This document shows positions 23,649 through 32,562 of a stretch of DNA of 32,670 nucleotides, one piece after another. The stretch comes from Alphaproteobacteria bacterium. GTDB taxonomy: Bacteria; Pseudomonadota; Alphaproteobacteria; UBA11222. The notes beneath the pieces are model-generated. The model worked only from the letters and a program-made list of their open reading frames with translations, did no database searches and had not been told where the DNA came from. The stretch's first letter is position 1. Each line of letters opens with the position of its first letter. The translations under genes and the position numbers were made by a program. Location of the stretch: NCBI GenBank assembly GCA_009693835.1, contig SHWM01000027.1, positions 1 through 32,670 of the forward strand, written 5' to 3'.

Positions 23649-24931
23649 TCGGCCGCCTCCTGCGCTGTCATCAGGCTGTTCCAGTGCCGCCAGAAAGCGC
23701 GCATCTGCAATTCATCAGACGTACCGGGTTCCTCGCGGGTCATGCCCTTCGAGATGTCATTCCAGGCCACCGCGCGCAGATTTTTATAGCCGCGCTGGCA
23801 CATTTCCAGCGCCTCCACATCATCGGGCGTGGCGAACCCGCCCGGACCGAGAAATTCCAGGAAATTGAACAGGCGGCGTTCGCGCATTGCACTGGTTTCC
23901 TCCTGCGGCCCCAGCGCCCAGGCGTTCACATGCATGCGGTCCGGCGACAGCGGATAAAAGGTGCGCAGCGTTATCGCCATAATGTCGTTCAGCACCAGAT
24001 TGGGGAAAATCAGAATATTACGGTTCAGCAGACCGATGCGGCGGGCCCGTTCCTCGCCATATTTTTGGCTCAGCCGGGCCATAATCGCGTCCAGGTCCTT
24101 TTTACCCTCTTCCCCCCAGGCGGCGACATGCCGTGCGACAGGGCGGCCCCAGGGAGCGGAATATTCTATGGCCGCATGCCCGCCGCCGAATTGCCGCGCA
24201 GCCCCCCACATATCCGAATTCGTCATGCTGCCTGCCGTGTTGGACAGATAATCCAGATAGGTGGCGTGCGTGGTCACCGCGTGATAGCCGTCAATGCTGT
24301 TTTCACACAGCAGCTTCCAGTTGGCGTCGATCGCGTAGGCCTGGGTGCCGCCCACCACTTCCATGCGGGTTTCGGCCTGATCCATCACCAGATCAATATA
24401 TTCCCTCACCTCGCCCAGATAAGTGTCCAGCGAAACAGCGTTGCGGTCAAAATTGATGAAGTAAAGGCCCCGATAGCTTTCCAGCCGTTCTACCCGCGCC
24501 AGATTGGACGAGCCATCATGATTGAAATTTTCACAATAGGCCGTCTTGCCGGGCTGGTCGATCAGCTTGCCCTCGCTGGAATAGACCCAGCCATGATAGA
24601 AACACTGAAAGAGCTTGGAACTGCCCTTCGCCTCACGGCACACAAAGGCGCCGCGATGGGTGCAGGTATTATAAAAGGCGTTGACCTCGCCTGATGCGTC
24701 CCGGTTGAAAATCAGATTGCGCCCGGCAATCGCGCGTGTGACAAAATCATTGGGCGAGGCGACCTCGGATTCATGCCCAAGATACAGCCAGCAGCGGTCG
24801 AAAATCCGTGCCTGTTCCTGCTGCCATACGTCCTGCTCGACAAAGGCCTTGCGGGCCACTTTGAACAGCCCGGAATTGCCATCATCAATAATATACTGAC
24901 TGCGGCTGTTACTGGATTGTTTTTCAATCAT
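23645..24931 (-). CDS. Aromatic-ring-hydroxylating dioxygenase alpha subunit (leftward operon)
   Basis: The catalytic large subunit of a Rieske oxygenase, 428 residues. The [2Fe-2S] motif C-x-H-x17-C-x2-H is formed by C90, H92, C110 and H113 (CTHRGAFVC and CFYHGW). The mononuclear iron site lies in NSIDGYHAVTTH, with H217 and H222 as ligands and D214 as the bridge for electron transfer between subunits. All key residues are present. The sequence differs markedly from the alpha subunit at 25048, so this is a second enzyme and not a recent duplication. AGGAG lies seven bases before the ATG at 24931. The arrangement of the two operons is divergent, with 116 bases between them. The substrate is unknown; types acting on aromatic acids such as benzoate or cumate are plausible given the linked ACMSD-type gene. 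Confidence 0.94.
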   Translation of the reverse strand: MIEKQSSNSRSQYIIDDGNSGLFKVARKAFVEQDVWQQEQARIFDRCWLYLGHESEVASPNDFVTRAIAGRNLIFNRDASGEVNAFYNTCTHRGAFVCREAKGSSKLFQCFYHGWVYSSEGKLIDQPGKTAYCENFNHDGSSNLARVERLESYRGLYFINFDRNAVSLDTYLGEVREYIDLVMDQAETRMEVVGGTQAYAIDANWKLLCENSIDGYHAVTTHATYLDYLSNTAGSMTNSDMWGAARQFGGGHAAIEYSAPWGRPVARHVAAWGEEGKKDLDAIMARLSQKYGEERARRIGLLNRNILIFPNLVLNDIMAITLRTFYPLSPDRMHVNAWALGPQEETSAMRERRLFNFLEFLGPGGFATPDDVEALEMCQRGYKNLRAVAWNDISKGMTREEPGTSDELQMRAFWRHWNSLMTAQEAAE

Positions 24932-24994
24932 GATTTCGCTCCTGGCATATACCTTAATACAGCCATATTCGCTGGTTTATACCTACGGCTATTG

Positions 24995-25013
24995 TATGCT
25001 AATATGTAGCATA
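24995..25013. promoter_or_regulatory. Perfect 7-5-7 dyad between the divergent oxygenase operons
   Basis: TATGCTA (24995-25001) and TAGCATA (25007-25013) are exact reverse complements around ATATG. Outside the arms the similarity extends with TTG on the left and CAA on the right, offset by one base. It lies 35 bases before the rightward alpha gene and 64 bases from the leftward one, the natural place for an operator that controls both. No regulator gene is present in the cluster. Confidence 0.6.
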
Positions 25014-25047
25014 TCAAAGAGGCAAAATTTGCTAGGGAGTTAAGGGC

Positions 25048-26448
25048 ATGAGCGGCACGGACGAACTGGTTTCCGGCCTATCAGGTCCCACTGGCTGGAC
25101 GCGGCAGGAAGTTTTGGGCCTGGTGGACGAGGAGCGCGGCACCCTGGACCCGCGCATTTACACCGATGAAAGACTGTATCAGCTTGAACTGGAACGCATT
25201 TTCGGGCGCGCCTGGATCTTCGTGGCGCACGAGGCGCAAATCCCAAATCCCGGCGACTTTTTCGCCACCTATATTGGCGAGGATCCGGTTCTGGTGGTGC
25301 GCCAGCGGGACAAGTCGATCCGGGTTTTCCTGAACCAGTGCCGGCATCGGGGCATGAAGCTGTGCCGGGCGGATGCCGGCAATGCCCGCAGCTTCACCTG
25401 CTCCTATCATGGCTGGGCCTACAATACAGCGGGCGATCTGGTTAGCGTGCCACGCGAGTCCGAAGCCTATTTCAATGAACTCGACAAATCCAAATGGGGC
25501 CCGGTGCAGACCGCCAAGGTCGAAACCTATAAGGGATTGATTTTCGCCACCTGGGACAATGCGGCCCCCAGCCTGGACGCCTATCTGGGCGAAGCCAAAT
25601 TCTACATGGATGCGTTTTTGGATCGCATGGAAGGCGGCACCGAAGTGATCGGCGGCGTCACCAAATGGGTGATCGGATGCAACTGGAAATTCGCCGCTGA
25701 ACAGTTTTGCAGCGATATGTACCATGCGCCGATCAGCCACATTTCCCCAACCATTGCCGCATTACCGGACGGCGCGCCGCCAGAAATGGCGAAATGGCCG
25801 GACACGGGCACCCAGTTTCGCGCCACCGTGGGCGGACATGGCACCGGCTTTTTTACCGGGCCGCAGAAATTCATTCCGGTCGAACAGCGCGAGGACCGGC
25901 TGCTGATGGGCCTGATCGGGAAGCGCGCGGGCACCTATTATGCGCGTGAATCGCGCGAGGCCGCGCGCGAGCGTCTGGGCGATGTGCGCGCCGACCGCAT
26001 CAACGCCGCGCATATGAATGTATTTCCCACGCTTTCCTTCCTGCCCGGCGTGCAGACCCTGCGCGCCTGGCATCCACGCGGCCCGAACGAGATTGAGGTA
26101 TGGGCGCTGACCATTGTGGACAAAAATGCACCCGCCGACGTAAAGGAAGAATACCGCACCGGCGTTATGCGCACGTTTAGCGCAGGCGGCATTCTGGAAC
26201 AGGATGATGGCGAAAACTGGGTCATGATCCAGCGGGGCCTGCGCGGTTTCAAATCACGCCAGTCGCATTTCAATTCCGCCATGGGAAAGGGCCATACGGG
26301 CAGAGACCCAATGTGGCCAGGCGTCACGGGCTATGTCTATGGTGAAGAGGCGGCGCGCGGTTTCTATGCCCATTGGGGCAAGATGATTACCACGGATGAC
26401 TGGGCTGCGCTCTATCCCGCAGGCGCCACGGCCAAAGCAGCGGAGTAA
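25048..26448 (+). CDS. Aromatic-ring-hydroxylating dioxygenase alpha subunit (rightward operon)
   Basis: The catalytic large subunit of a second Rieske oxygenase, 466 residues, of the biphenyl/naphthalene/phenylpropionate type by overall layout. The Rieske cluster ligands are C98, H100, C118 and H121 (CRHRGMKLC and CSYHGWAYN). The mononuclear iron site is in CSDMYHAPISH, with H226 and H231 and bridging D223. The substrate pocket region (about 232-330) is distinct from the leftward paralogue. GGGAG lies ten bases before the ATG. The beta gene follows after five bases and a Rieske ferredoxin after that, so this is a three-component system that lacks only a reductase. The pathway genes downstream suggest a ring with a side chain or second ring that is dihydroxylated and then meta-cleaved. 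Confidence 0.95.
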   Translation: MSGTDELVSGLSGPTGWTRQEVLGLVDEERGTLDPRIYTDERLYQLELERIFGRAWIFVAHEAQIPNPGDFFATYIGEDPVLVVRQRDKSIRVFLNQCRHRGMKLCRADAGNARSFTCSYHGWAYNTAGDLVSVPRESEAYFNELDKSKWGPVQTAKVETYKGLIFATWDNAAPSLDAYLGEAKFYMDAFLDRMEGGTEVIGGVTKWVIGCNWKFAAEQFCSDMYHAPISHISPTIAALPDGAPPEMAKWPDTGTQFRATVGGHGTGFFTGPQKFIPVEQREDRLLMGLIGKRAGTYYARESREAARERLGDVRADRINAAHMNVFPTLSFLPGVQTLRAWHPRGPNEIEVWALTIVDKNAPADVKEEYRTGVMRTFSAGGILEQDDGENWVMIQRGLRGFKSRQSHFNSAMGKGHTGRDPMWPGVTGYVYGEEAARGFYAHWGKMITTDDWAALYPAGATAKAAE

Positions 26449-26453
26449 GCGGC

Positions 26454-27008
26454 ATGTCTAAACAGACGCGAAAAAGCATCCCCGCCCTGCCCGTCATCAC
26501 CCCGCAACTGCAATGGGAGCTGGAGCAGTTTCTCTATGCCGAGGCCGCGCTTCTGGACGAACGGCGCTATCGTGACTGGTATGCGCATCTGGCGGAAGAC
26601 CTGCGCTACCGCATGCCGCTGACCTTCAACCGGCTGGCGCGGGAGCGCGACCATGAATATTCGCGCGACAATGAATCGTTTCTGTTCGACGACACCAAGG
26701 CCACCATCAATTTACGTATTAAACGGCTGGAAACCGGACAGGCCTGGGCGGAGGAACCGCCCTCGCGCACCCGCCACATGATCAGCAATGTGCGCGCGGC
26801 CCCTTCTGATATGGCGGACGCCTATGTGACGCACTCCTATTTTCATCTTTACCGCTCGCGGCTCGAACGCCAGGTCGATCATCTGGTAGGCGCTCGCACC
26901 GATTTGATCCGCCGCTCCACCACACCGCTGGGCTGGGAAATTGTCAAGCGCGACATCATACTGGATCAGGCCACAATACATTCCAACAATCTCAGCATGT
27001 TTTTTTAG
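26454..27008 (+). CDS. Aromatic-ring-hydroxylating dioxygenase beta subunit (rightward operon)
   Basis: The small subunit partner of the preceding alpha subunit, 184 residues. Family features include WELEQFLYAEAALLDERRYRDWYAHLAEDLRYRMP (about 22-56), LFDDTKATINLRIKRLETG, SRTRHMISNVRA, SYFHLYRSRLERQVD and the C-terminal WEIVKRDIILDQATIHSNNLSMFF. The double RDI-LDQ ending is the usual close of biphenyl/naphthalene-type beta subunits. ATG at 26454 follows the alpha stop by five bases. It shares fold, but little close identity by eye, with the 171-residue beta at 23133. Confidence 0.94.
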   Translation: MSKQTRKSIPALPVITPQLQWELEQFLYAEAALLDERRYRDWYAHLAEDLRYRMPLTFNRLARERDHEYSRDNESFLFDDTKATINLRIKRLETGQAWAEEPPSRTRHMISNVRAAPSDMADAYVTHSYFHLYRSRLERQVDHLVGARTDLIRRSTTPLGWEIVKRDIILDQATIHSNNLSMFF

Positions 27009-27052
27009 GGCGTGGCCTGGAACTATAAATAATCACAGACAGGAATATCAGA

Positions 27053-27376
27053 ATGGCATTTACAAGACTATGCGCGGCGGGGGATGTGCCGCTGGACATG
27101 GGACTGCGTGTCGATCAGGGGCCGGAACCCATTGCGGTCTTCAATCTGGATGGAGAGTTTTTCGCCATTGGCGACACCTGCACCCACAGCGACTGGTCGC
27201 TGGCCGAAGGCTATATCGAGGACGGCCAGGTTGAATGCACGCTGCATATGGCGCGGTTCTGCATCCGCACCGGCAAGGTCACGGCCGCGCCGGCCACCGA
27301 GGCCGTGAAATATTATCCCGTCAAACGCGAAGGCGATGACATACTGGTCGATCTTGAAGGCGGCGCCTATGCCTGA
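27053..27376 (+). CDS. Rieske [2Fe-2S] ferredoxin of the ring-hydroxylating system
   Basis: A 107-residue Rieske-type ferredoxin that passes electrons from a reductase to the oxygenase. The cluster ligands are C43 and H45 in CTHSD and C62 and H65 in CTLHMARF, with the spacing C-x-H-x16-C-x2-H. The remaining fold matches BphF/NahAb-type proteins: PIAVFNLDGEFFAIGD and the C-terminal YYPVKREGDDILVDLEG. It is the only ferredoxin in the cluster and probably has to serve both oxygenases. It is separated from the next gene by 96 bases containing a hairpin, while other genes in this arm are closely spaced. AGGA lies nine bases before the ATG. Confidence 0.93.
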   Translation: MAFTRLCAAGDVPLDMGLRVDQGPEPIAVFNLDGEFFAIGDTCTHSDWSLAEGYIEDGQVECTLHMARFCIRTGKVTAAPATEAVKYYPVKREGDDILVDLEGGAYA

Positions 27377-27426
27377 TGGACAAGAGACATGGCGCGGGAG
27401 TGGAATATCCATTAGACTGGCAGCCA

Positions 27427-27443
27427 AGGGGTGAAAGACCCCT
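27427..27443 (+). promoter_or_regulatory. Intercistronic hairpin between the ferredoxin and ring-cleavage genes
   Basis: AGGGGT-GAAAG-ACCCCT forms a perfect six-base stem within the 96-base gap at 27377-27472. No T-run follows, so it is unlikely to be a terminator. It may affect mRNA processing or stability between the upper-pathway genes (oxygenase) and the lower-pathway genes. The strong GGGAG before the next ATG lies 18 bases after it. Confidence 0.4.
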
Positions 27444-27472
27444 AACAAACAACGGCCAGCAGGGAGAGAATA

Positions 27473-28369
27473 ATGTCGCAGCAATCGGATGTGAAAATCG
27501 GCAGCTTTGGCTATCTCGGCATCGGGGTCAGCGATATGGCTGCCTGGAAGGATTTCGCCGCCAATGTGCTCGGCCTGATGGTGGCCGGCGAAAGCAGCGA
27601 TGGGGCCACCCTGCTGCGCATGGACGAGATGAGCCGCCGTTTCATGCTGTACCCCACGGGCGAGGACGACGTCACCTTCTATGGCTATGAGGTCGCCGGC
27701 AGGGCGCAACTGGACACCATAGAAGACCGGCTGGCCAAGGGGGACGTTGAGGTCACCCGCGCCAGTGACGAAGAGAAAAAGGCCCGCGCGGTGGTGGACA
27801 TGATCCACTGCAAGGACCCTTCCGGGGTGCGTATCGAAATTTTTTACGGGCCGAAGGTGGAGTTTGAAAAGCCGTTTCATTCCGCCCGCCCGATTTCAGG
27901 ATTTCTCACCGGCGCGCAGGGGCTGGGCCATACCGTGTTATCCGCGCCCGACATCAAGGCGTCGCGCAATTTTTATGAAAACCTGCTGGGTTTCCTGATC
28001 AGCGATTATATCACCATGGAAGTCGCGCCAAAGTTCAGCCTCAATCTGGTGTTCATGCACTGCAACCCCCGCCACCACACGCTCGCGCTGGCACCGGTGA
28101 AGACGCCGAAGAAACTGTTCCATTTCATGCTGCAACTGAACAGCCTTGATGATGTGGGCGCGACCCATGATCTGGTGAAATCGCGCGGCATCAAGCTGAG
28201 TATGGATCTGGGCAAGCACACCAATGATCACATGGTGTCGTTCTATATGAAAACCCCATCGGGCTTTGACGTGGAATATGGCTGGGGCGCGCGGGTGATT
28301 GATGACGCGACCTGGCATGTCACCCAGCATAATTCAGGCAGCGTCTGGGGCCACAAGCGCGCCGGATAA
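27473..28369 (+). CDS. BphC-like type I extradiol dioxygenase
   Basis: A 298-residue ring-cleavage dioxygenase of the 2,3-dihydroxybiphenyl 1,2-dioxygenase type. It opens a catechol ring next to the hydroxyl pair, giving a yellow meta-cleavage product. The iron ligands are H153 in LGHTVLSA, H217 in LFHFMLQ and E268 in FDVEYGWGA. H202 in RHHTLAL and H253 in NDHMVSFYM match the conserved second-sphere histidines. The N-terminal VOC domain begins IGSFGYLGIGVSDMAAWKDF, typical of BphC. GGGAG lies six bases before the ATG. A hydrolase for the ring-fission product follows, as in bph and related operons. The preferred catechol is not known. Confidence 0.93.
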   Translation: MSQQSDVKIGSFGYLGIGVSDMAAWKDFAANVLGLMVAGESSDGATLLRMDEMSRRFMLYPTGEDDVTFYGYEVAGRAQLDTIEDRLAKGDVEVTRASDEEKKARAVVDMIHCKDPSGVRIEIFYGPKVEFEKPFHSARPISGFLTGAQGLGHTVLSAPDIKASRNFYENLLGFLISDYITMEVAPKFSLNLVFMHCNPRHHTLALAPVKTPKKLFHFMLQLNSLDDVGATHDLVKSRGIKLSMDLGKHTNDHMVSFYMKTPSGFDVEYGWGARVIDDATWHVTQHNSGSVWGHKRAG

Positions 28370-28400
28370 AGACAGAAATATCATCAGCAGGGAGACTAAA

Positions 28401-29237
28401 ATGGCGTACACCGAATCAGACACAAGCAAGTTCGTCCAGGCGGGCAAGGTGCGGATGCACTATAATGAAGCAGGCTCCGGCGAGCCGCTGATGCTCATCC
28501 ATGGCGGCGGGCCGGGCGCGACTGGCTGGTCCAACTATCGCCGCAACGTGGATGAACTGGCCAAAAATTTCCGCTGTCTGATTATTGATCTTCCGGGCTT
28601 TGGGAAAACCGGCAAGGAGCGCCCGGATACTGGCCTGTTCGGTTTTTACGCCGAATGCATAAAGAACATGCTGGATGAACTGAAGATCGATAAAATTCAT
28701 TTTGTCGGCAATTCTCTTGGCGGCGGCACTGCGATGAAATTCGCGCTGGATTATCCGGACCGCGCCGGGCGGCTGGTGCTGATGGGGCCCGGAGGATCGG
28801 TGCCAATGTTTTCACCGTGGCCGTCCGAAGGCATCAAGCATCTGTTCAACTTCTACGAGGGCGACGGCCCCAGCATGCAGAAGCTGAAAAACTTCATCGA
28901 GATCATGGTGGTCGACAAGTCCGAGCTGACCGAGGAATTGTATCAGGAGCGATTCAAGGCGGCGACAGACCCCGAAACCATCAAGAACCCGCCGCTGCGC
29001 ATGCGCAAGGGCATGCCGCTGGAAGAACTGTGGAAGGAAGATCTTGGTTCTCTGAGAAATGAAGTCCTGCTGATCTGGGGCCGTGAAGACCGGGTGATCC
29101 CGCTCGATATGTCGCTGTTCCTGCTGAACCGGATTCGCAAGGCGCAACTGCATGTGTTCCCGAATTGCGGCCATTGGGCGCAATGGGAAAAGGCGCCCGA
29201 GTTCAACCGTATCGTCTCCGGCTTTCTGAAAGGCTGA
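28401..29237 (+). CDS. Meta-cleavage product hydrolase, alpha/beta fold (BphD-like)
   Basis: A 278-residue C-C bond hydrolase that splits a ring-fission product (HOPDA type) into 2-hydroxypenta-2,4-dienoate and an acid. The catalytic triad is S105 in GNSLGGG, D230 in GREDRVIP and H258 in CGHWAQWEK. The oxyanion region HGGGPGATGWSNY (34-46) is the classic BphD/XylF signature, and NPPLRMRKG occurs in the lid domain. ATG at 28401 was chosen because GGGAG lies eight bases upstream; a longer frame from 28299 would overlap the dioxygenase gene. The hydratase gene follows after one base, so the order hydrolase, hydratase, dehydrogenase, aldolase matches pathway order. Confidence 0.94.
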   Translation: MAYTESDTSKFVQAGKVRMHYNEAGSGEPLMLIHGGGPGATGWSNYRRNVDELAKNFRCLIIDLPGFGKTGKERPDTGLFGFYAECIKNMLDELKIDKIHFVGNSLGGGTAMKFALDYPDRAGRLVLMGPGGSVPMFSPWPSEGIKHLFNFYEGDGPSMQKLKNFIEIMVVDKSELTEELYQERFKAATDPETIKNPPLRMRKGMPLEELWKEDLGSLRNEVLLIWGREDRVIPLDMSLFLLNRIRKAQLHVFPNCGHWAQWEKAPEFNRIVSGFLKG

Positions 29238-29238
29238 T

Positions 29239-30015
29239 ATGTCAATGATAGAAGAAACGGCAGCAAAGTTGCGCTCGGCCTATGCGCCGGGAACGCCCAT
29301 TGCCCCCATCCACAGTGCATTTGGCGAAGGCGATCTGGAAAGCGCCTACGCTGTCCAGACGGCCAACCACCGCTACTGGCTAGATAATGGCCGCAGGCTG
29401 GTCGGGCGCAAGATCGGCCTGACGGCGAAAGCCCTGCAGAAGCAATGGGGCGTCGACCATCCCATGTACGGCATGCTGTATGCGGATGTGGACATGTCGG
29501 ATGGCGTGATTGACCGTACACGGCTGAATTCGCCGCGGATGGAGGCCGAGATCGCCATTGTCCTGGAACGCGATCTGCAGCACCCGCGCCTGACCCTGGC
29601 GGAAATCATGTCCGCGATTGATTATGCCGTGCCCGCTTTCGAGGTCGCCGACAGCCGCATCGCGGACTGGAAATTCGGCATCGTCGACATCATCGCGGAC
29701 AATGGCGCCAACGGCGCGTTCGTGCTGGGCACCGCCCCGCGCCGCATCACCGATATCGACCTGAACGCCTGCAGCATGACCATGTACCGCAATGGGACGG
29801 TGGCGACGATGGGGGCCGCCGCCGCCAGTGTCGGCAATATTCTGCTGGGACTGAAATGGCTTGCTGAAAGTTCAGCTAAGGCCGGCACGCCGTTGCGCGC
29901 CGGTGACGTGATCCTGACCGGGTCTCTGGGCGCCATCATTCCGGCTGCGGCCGGCGATGTTTTCGAATCCCATGTTCTGGGGCTGGGCAGCGTCCGCGCC
30001 GTCATCAGCGGCTAA
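29239..30015 (+). CDS. 2-keto-4-pentenoate hydratase (BphE/XylJ/MhpD type)
   Basis: A 258-residue enzyme that adds water to 2-hydroxypenta-2,4-dienoate to give 4-hydroxy-2-oxovalerate. The FAH-like fold is recognisable by GRKIGLTAKALQKQWGVDHPMYGMLY (about 56-80), the metal-binding MEAEIAIVLERDL, VPAFEVADSRIADWK, IIADNGANGAFVLG and LRAGDVILTGSLGAI. Mg2+-binding acidic residues of the family (E-x-E in MEAEIA) are present. The gene starts one base after the hydrolase stop and is followed 14 bases later by the acetaldehyde dehydrogenase. Confidence 0.94.
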   Translation: MSMIEETAAKLRSAYAPGTPIAPIHSAFGEGDLESAYAVQTANHRYWLDNGRRLVGRKIGLTAKALQKQWGVDHPMYGMLYADVDMSDGVIDRTRLNSPRMEAEIAIVLERDLQHPRLTLAEIMSAIDYAVPAFEVADSRIADWKFGIVDIIADNGANGAFVLGTAPRRITDIDLNACSMTMYRNGTVATMGAAAASVGNILLGLKWLAESSAKAGTPLRAGDVILTGSLGAIIPAAAGDVFESHVLGLGSVRAVISG

Positions 30016-30029
30016 TACAGTGATATAAA

Positions 30030-30971
30030 ATGCCGGGTAAAACCAGTTGCGCCATTATCGGGTCGGGCAATATCGGCGCCGACCTGATGATCAAGATCAT
30101 CAACCATTCCAGAACCCTGCAGGTGACGGCGGTGGCGGGCATTGATCCGCAGTCGGAAGGTCTGGCCATGGCGCGGGCGCGCGGCATCGCCACCACTGAT
30201 AAGGGTATAGATGGGCTGGCCGCGCTGCCGGAGTTTGCCGCCATTAAAATTGTCTTTGACGCCACCTCGGCGAGCGCACATGCGCGCCATGCGCATGTCT
30301 GCAATGCGGCCGGAAAGGTCATTATCGATCTGACGCCTGCCGCCATCGGCCCCTATGTCATTCCGGCGGTGAACGGCACCGCGCACCGCGACGCCATGAA
30401 TGTCAATATGGTGACCTGCGGCGGACAGGCGACCATTCCAATGGTGTTTGCCGTCAATCGCGTCGCCAAGGTGCATTATGGCGAAATCATCGCGTCGGTC
30501 GCCAGCAAGTCGGCGGGTCCCGGCACCCGCGCCAATATTGATGAGTTCACCGAAACCACCCGTCATGCTGTGGAAGTTCTGGGCGGCGCCGGGCGCGGCA
30601 AGGCCATTATCATTCTCAATCCCGCCGAACCACCGCTGATTATGCGCGATACCATATTCTGCCTGTCGGCGGATGCGGCGCCAGAGGCGATCAGCGCGTC
30701 GGTCAAGGCCATGGTAGCGCAGGTGCAGGAATATGTGCCCGGCTACCGGCTCAAGCAGGAAGTGCAGTTTGAACGCTTCGGCGCCAATAATCCGGTGCGC
30801 ATTCCGGGCTATGGCGAATTTTCCGGCATCAAATCGTCGATCTTTCTGGAGGTCGAGGGCGCGGGCGATTATCTGCCGCCCTATGCCGGCAATCTCGACA
30901 TTATGACGGCCGCTGCGCTGCGCACCGCCGAGGGCATTGCCGCGCACCGTTTCGCGGGCGCGCCCGCGTGA
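30030..30971 (+). CDS. Acetaldehyde dehydrogenase, acylating (BphJ/DmpF/MhpF type)
   Basis: A 313-residue CoA-dependent dehydrogenase that converts acetaldehyde, or a longer aldehyde channelled from the aldolase, to acyl-CoA with NAD+. The N-terminal Rossmann motif is [15 protein letters not shown]. The catalytic cysteine is C130 in MVTCGGQAT. The C-terminal domain has [19 protein letters not shown] and the closing [21 protein letters not shown] that contacts the aldolase. Its TGA overlaps the aldolase GTG (GTGA), consistent with equimolar synthesis of the channelling aldolase-dehydrogenase complex. Confidence 0.96.
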   Translation: MPGKTSCAIIGSGNIGADLMIKIINHSRTLQVTAVAGIDPQSEGLAMARARGIATTDKGIDGLAALPEFAAIKIVFDATSASAHARHAHVCNAAGKVIIDLTPAAIGPYVIPAVNGTAHRDAMNVNMVTCGGQATIPMVFAVNRVAKVHYGEIIASVASKSAGPGTRANIDEFTETTRHAVEVLGGAGRGKAIIILNPAEPPLIMRDTIFCLSADAAPEAISASVKAMVAQVQEYVPGYRLKQEVQFERFGANNPVRIPGYGEFSGIKSSIFLEVEGAGDYLPPYAGNLDIMTAAALRTAEGIAAHRFAGAPA

Positions 30972-32014
30972 ACCCGCGCACCACGCCCAAACGCCTGTAT
31001 ATTCAGGATGTCACCCTGCGCGACGGCATGCACGCCATCAGGCACCGGTACGGCATTGATCATGTGCTGAAAATCACCAAAGCGCTCGCCGATGCGGGCG
31101 TCGACGCCATCGAGGTGGCGCATGGCGACGGCCTTTCCGGCTCCAGCTTCAATTACGGTTTTGGCGCGCATACCGATTGGGAATGGCTGGACGCGGCGCG
31201 CGAAAGCCTGGGCAATACGGTGCTGACCGTGCTGCTGGTGCCCGGCATCGGCACCGCCAAGGATCTGGATACCGCCTGGCGCCATGGCGTGCGCTCGGTG
31301 CGGGTCGCCACGCATTGCACCGAGGCCGATGTGGGCGCGCAGCATATTGCGCATGCGCGCAAGCTGGGCATGGATGTGTCGGGTTTTCTGATGATGTCGC
31401 ACATGCTGCCGCCCGCCAAACTCGCGGAACAGGCGAAGAAAATGGAAAGCTATGGCGCGCACTGCGTCTATGTGGTGGACAGCGGCGGCGCGCTGCTGAT
31501 GCATGAGGTCGCGGAACGCTTTGACGCCTACGCTCAGGTGCTGGACGCCAAAACCGAGATGGGCATGCATGCGCATCACAATCTGTCGGGCGGCGTCGCC
31601 AACAGCGTCATCGCGGCTCAGCACGGCGCGGTGCGCATCGATGCCTCGCTGGCCGGCATGGGAGCGGGTGCTGGCAATGCGCCGCTGGAAGTGTTCATCG
31701 CCTATGCCGACCGGATCGGGTTCGGGCATGGCTGCAATCTGTTTGCGCTGATGGACGCCGCCGAGGAACTGGTGCGCCCGCTGCAGGACCGCCCGGTGCA
31801 GGTGGACCGCGAAACCCTGACCTTGGGTTATGCAGGCGTCTATTCCAGCTTTTTGCGCCACGCCGAAACCGCCGCCAAAACCTATGGCATCGACACAAGG
31901 GATATTTTGGTGGAGCTGGGCCGACGGCGCATGGTCGGCGGCCAGGAAGACATGATCGTCGACGTAGCGCTGGACTTGCTCGCGGCGCGGGGGCAGAGCG
32001 CGCCGACGGGATAG
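30968..32014 (+). CDS. 4-hydroxy-2-oxovalerate aldolase (BphI/DmpG/MhpE type)
   Basis: A 348-residue DRE-TIM metallolyase-type aldolase that cleaves 4-hydroxy-2-oxovalerate to pyruvate and acetaldehyde. R18, D19 and H22 in [13 protein letters not shown] match the catalytic arginine, metal aspartate and base histidine of DmpG. The metal histidines are in [10 protein letters not shown] (about 199-206). The C-terminal dehydrogenase-contacting domain contains [16 protein letters not shown]. The start is GTG at 30968, overlapping the dehydrogenase stop. This is the last pathway gene on the right arm; sequence after 32014 shows no further catabolic gene. Confidence 0.96.
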   Translation: MNPRTTPKRLYIQDVTLRDGMHAIRHRYGIDHVLKITKALADAGVDAIEVAHGDGLSGSSFNYGFGAHTDWEWLDAARESLGNTVLTVLLVPGIGTAKDLDTAWRHGVRSVRVATHCTEADVGAQHIAHARKLGMDVSGFLMMSHMLPPAKLAEQAKKMESYGAHCVYVVDSGGALLMHEVAERFDAYAQVLDAKTEMGMHAHHNLSGGVANSVIAAQHGAVRIDASLAGMGAGAGNAPLEVFIAYADRIGFGHGCNLFALMDAAEELVRPLQDRPVQVDRETLTLGYAGVYSSFLRHAETAAKTYGIDTRDILVELGRRRMVGGQEDMIVDVALDLLAARGQSAPTG

Positions 32015-32142
32015 GGATAGTTTTTATAACGTTGAGACGTGGCTATTCCGTAGTCTGTCCGTCAAACTAGGGGTGCCTGAGACTATGAAGAGCAACAGGA
32101 TGTAACTTCACCAACTTTCCGTGAAACCGTGGATGACTAAGA

Positions 32143-32562
32143 ATGACCTCTCTTTTTAAAGTTGAAAATGGAAAGCTGGTGAAGGCACGACCGCACGTTC
32201 TTTCCAAAGAGGGGTTGATTGAAGATTGGGTTGCCAGCGACCCAGGCCTGTTAGGCCTTGATGCAATCATCATTCGCTGCAGTAGCGACGACGCGTGCGC
32301 CGCCAAACCCTTAGTCTCGAAATCCGGACCACCGCTGGTGATAAGCCTCGCGACAGTCAGCGTGCCCATTGCTGCCTTTTCACGCTGCGGACCCCGAGCG
32401 CCGCGAGCAGCTTTTTGTGAGCATCAGACATTAGCGCACAGGGCTGTCCGCCCACCACTGCGACTCGGACCCAATACATTTCGAAAATATACGACACATA
32501 TTGCCGATCGGTTGACGATGGAGTGTCCGTCGTCAGAACATTTGGCTCAGATCGGGGCGTAG
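32143..32562 (+). pseudogene. Truncated hypothetical gene, start only
   Basis: The first 45 or so residues (MTSLFKVENGKL, then LSKEGLIEDWVASDPGLLGLDAIII) look like the N-terminus of a larger family of uncharacterised proteins, possibly nuclease-like, in which a W-(I/V)-A-x-(D/N)-P-x-(L)-LG core precedes a catalytic region. After about 32275 the composition changes to a Cys-, Arg- and Pro-rich string without family character. The stop at 32560-32562 falls inside the adjacent IS-like end. I read it as a gene beheaded of its C-terminal part by rearrangement. The assignment of the N-terminus is from memory of the pattern only. Confidence 0.4.

Noticed and set aside
23636..24694. 352-codon plus-strand frame opposite the leftward oxygenase alpha gene
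   Set aside because: The minus strand has complete Rieske and iron-site motifs; the plus frame is a shadow.
30881..31861. 326-codon minus-strand frame opposite the aldolase
   Set aside because: The aldolase has all catalytic residues and a coupled start; the antisense frame is rich in His, Ala and Gln without domains.
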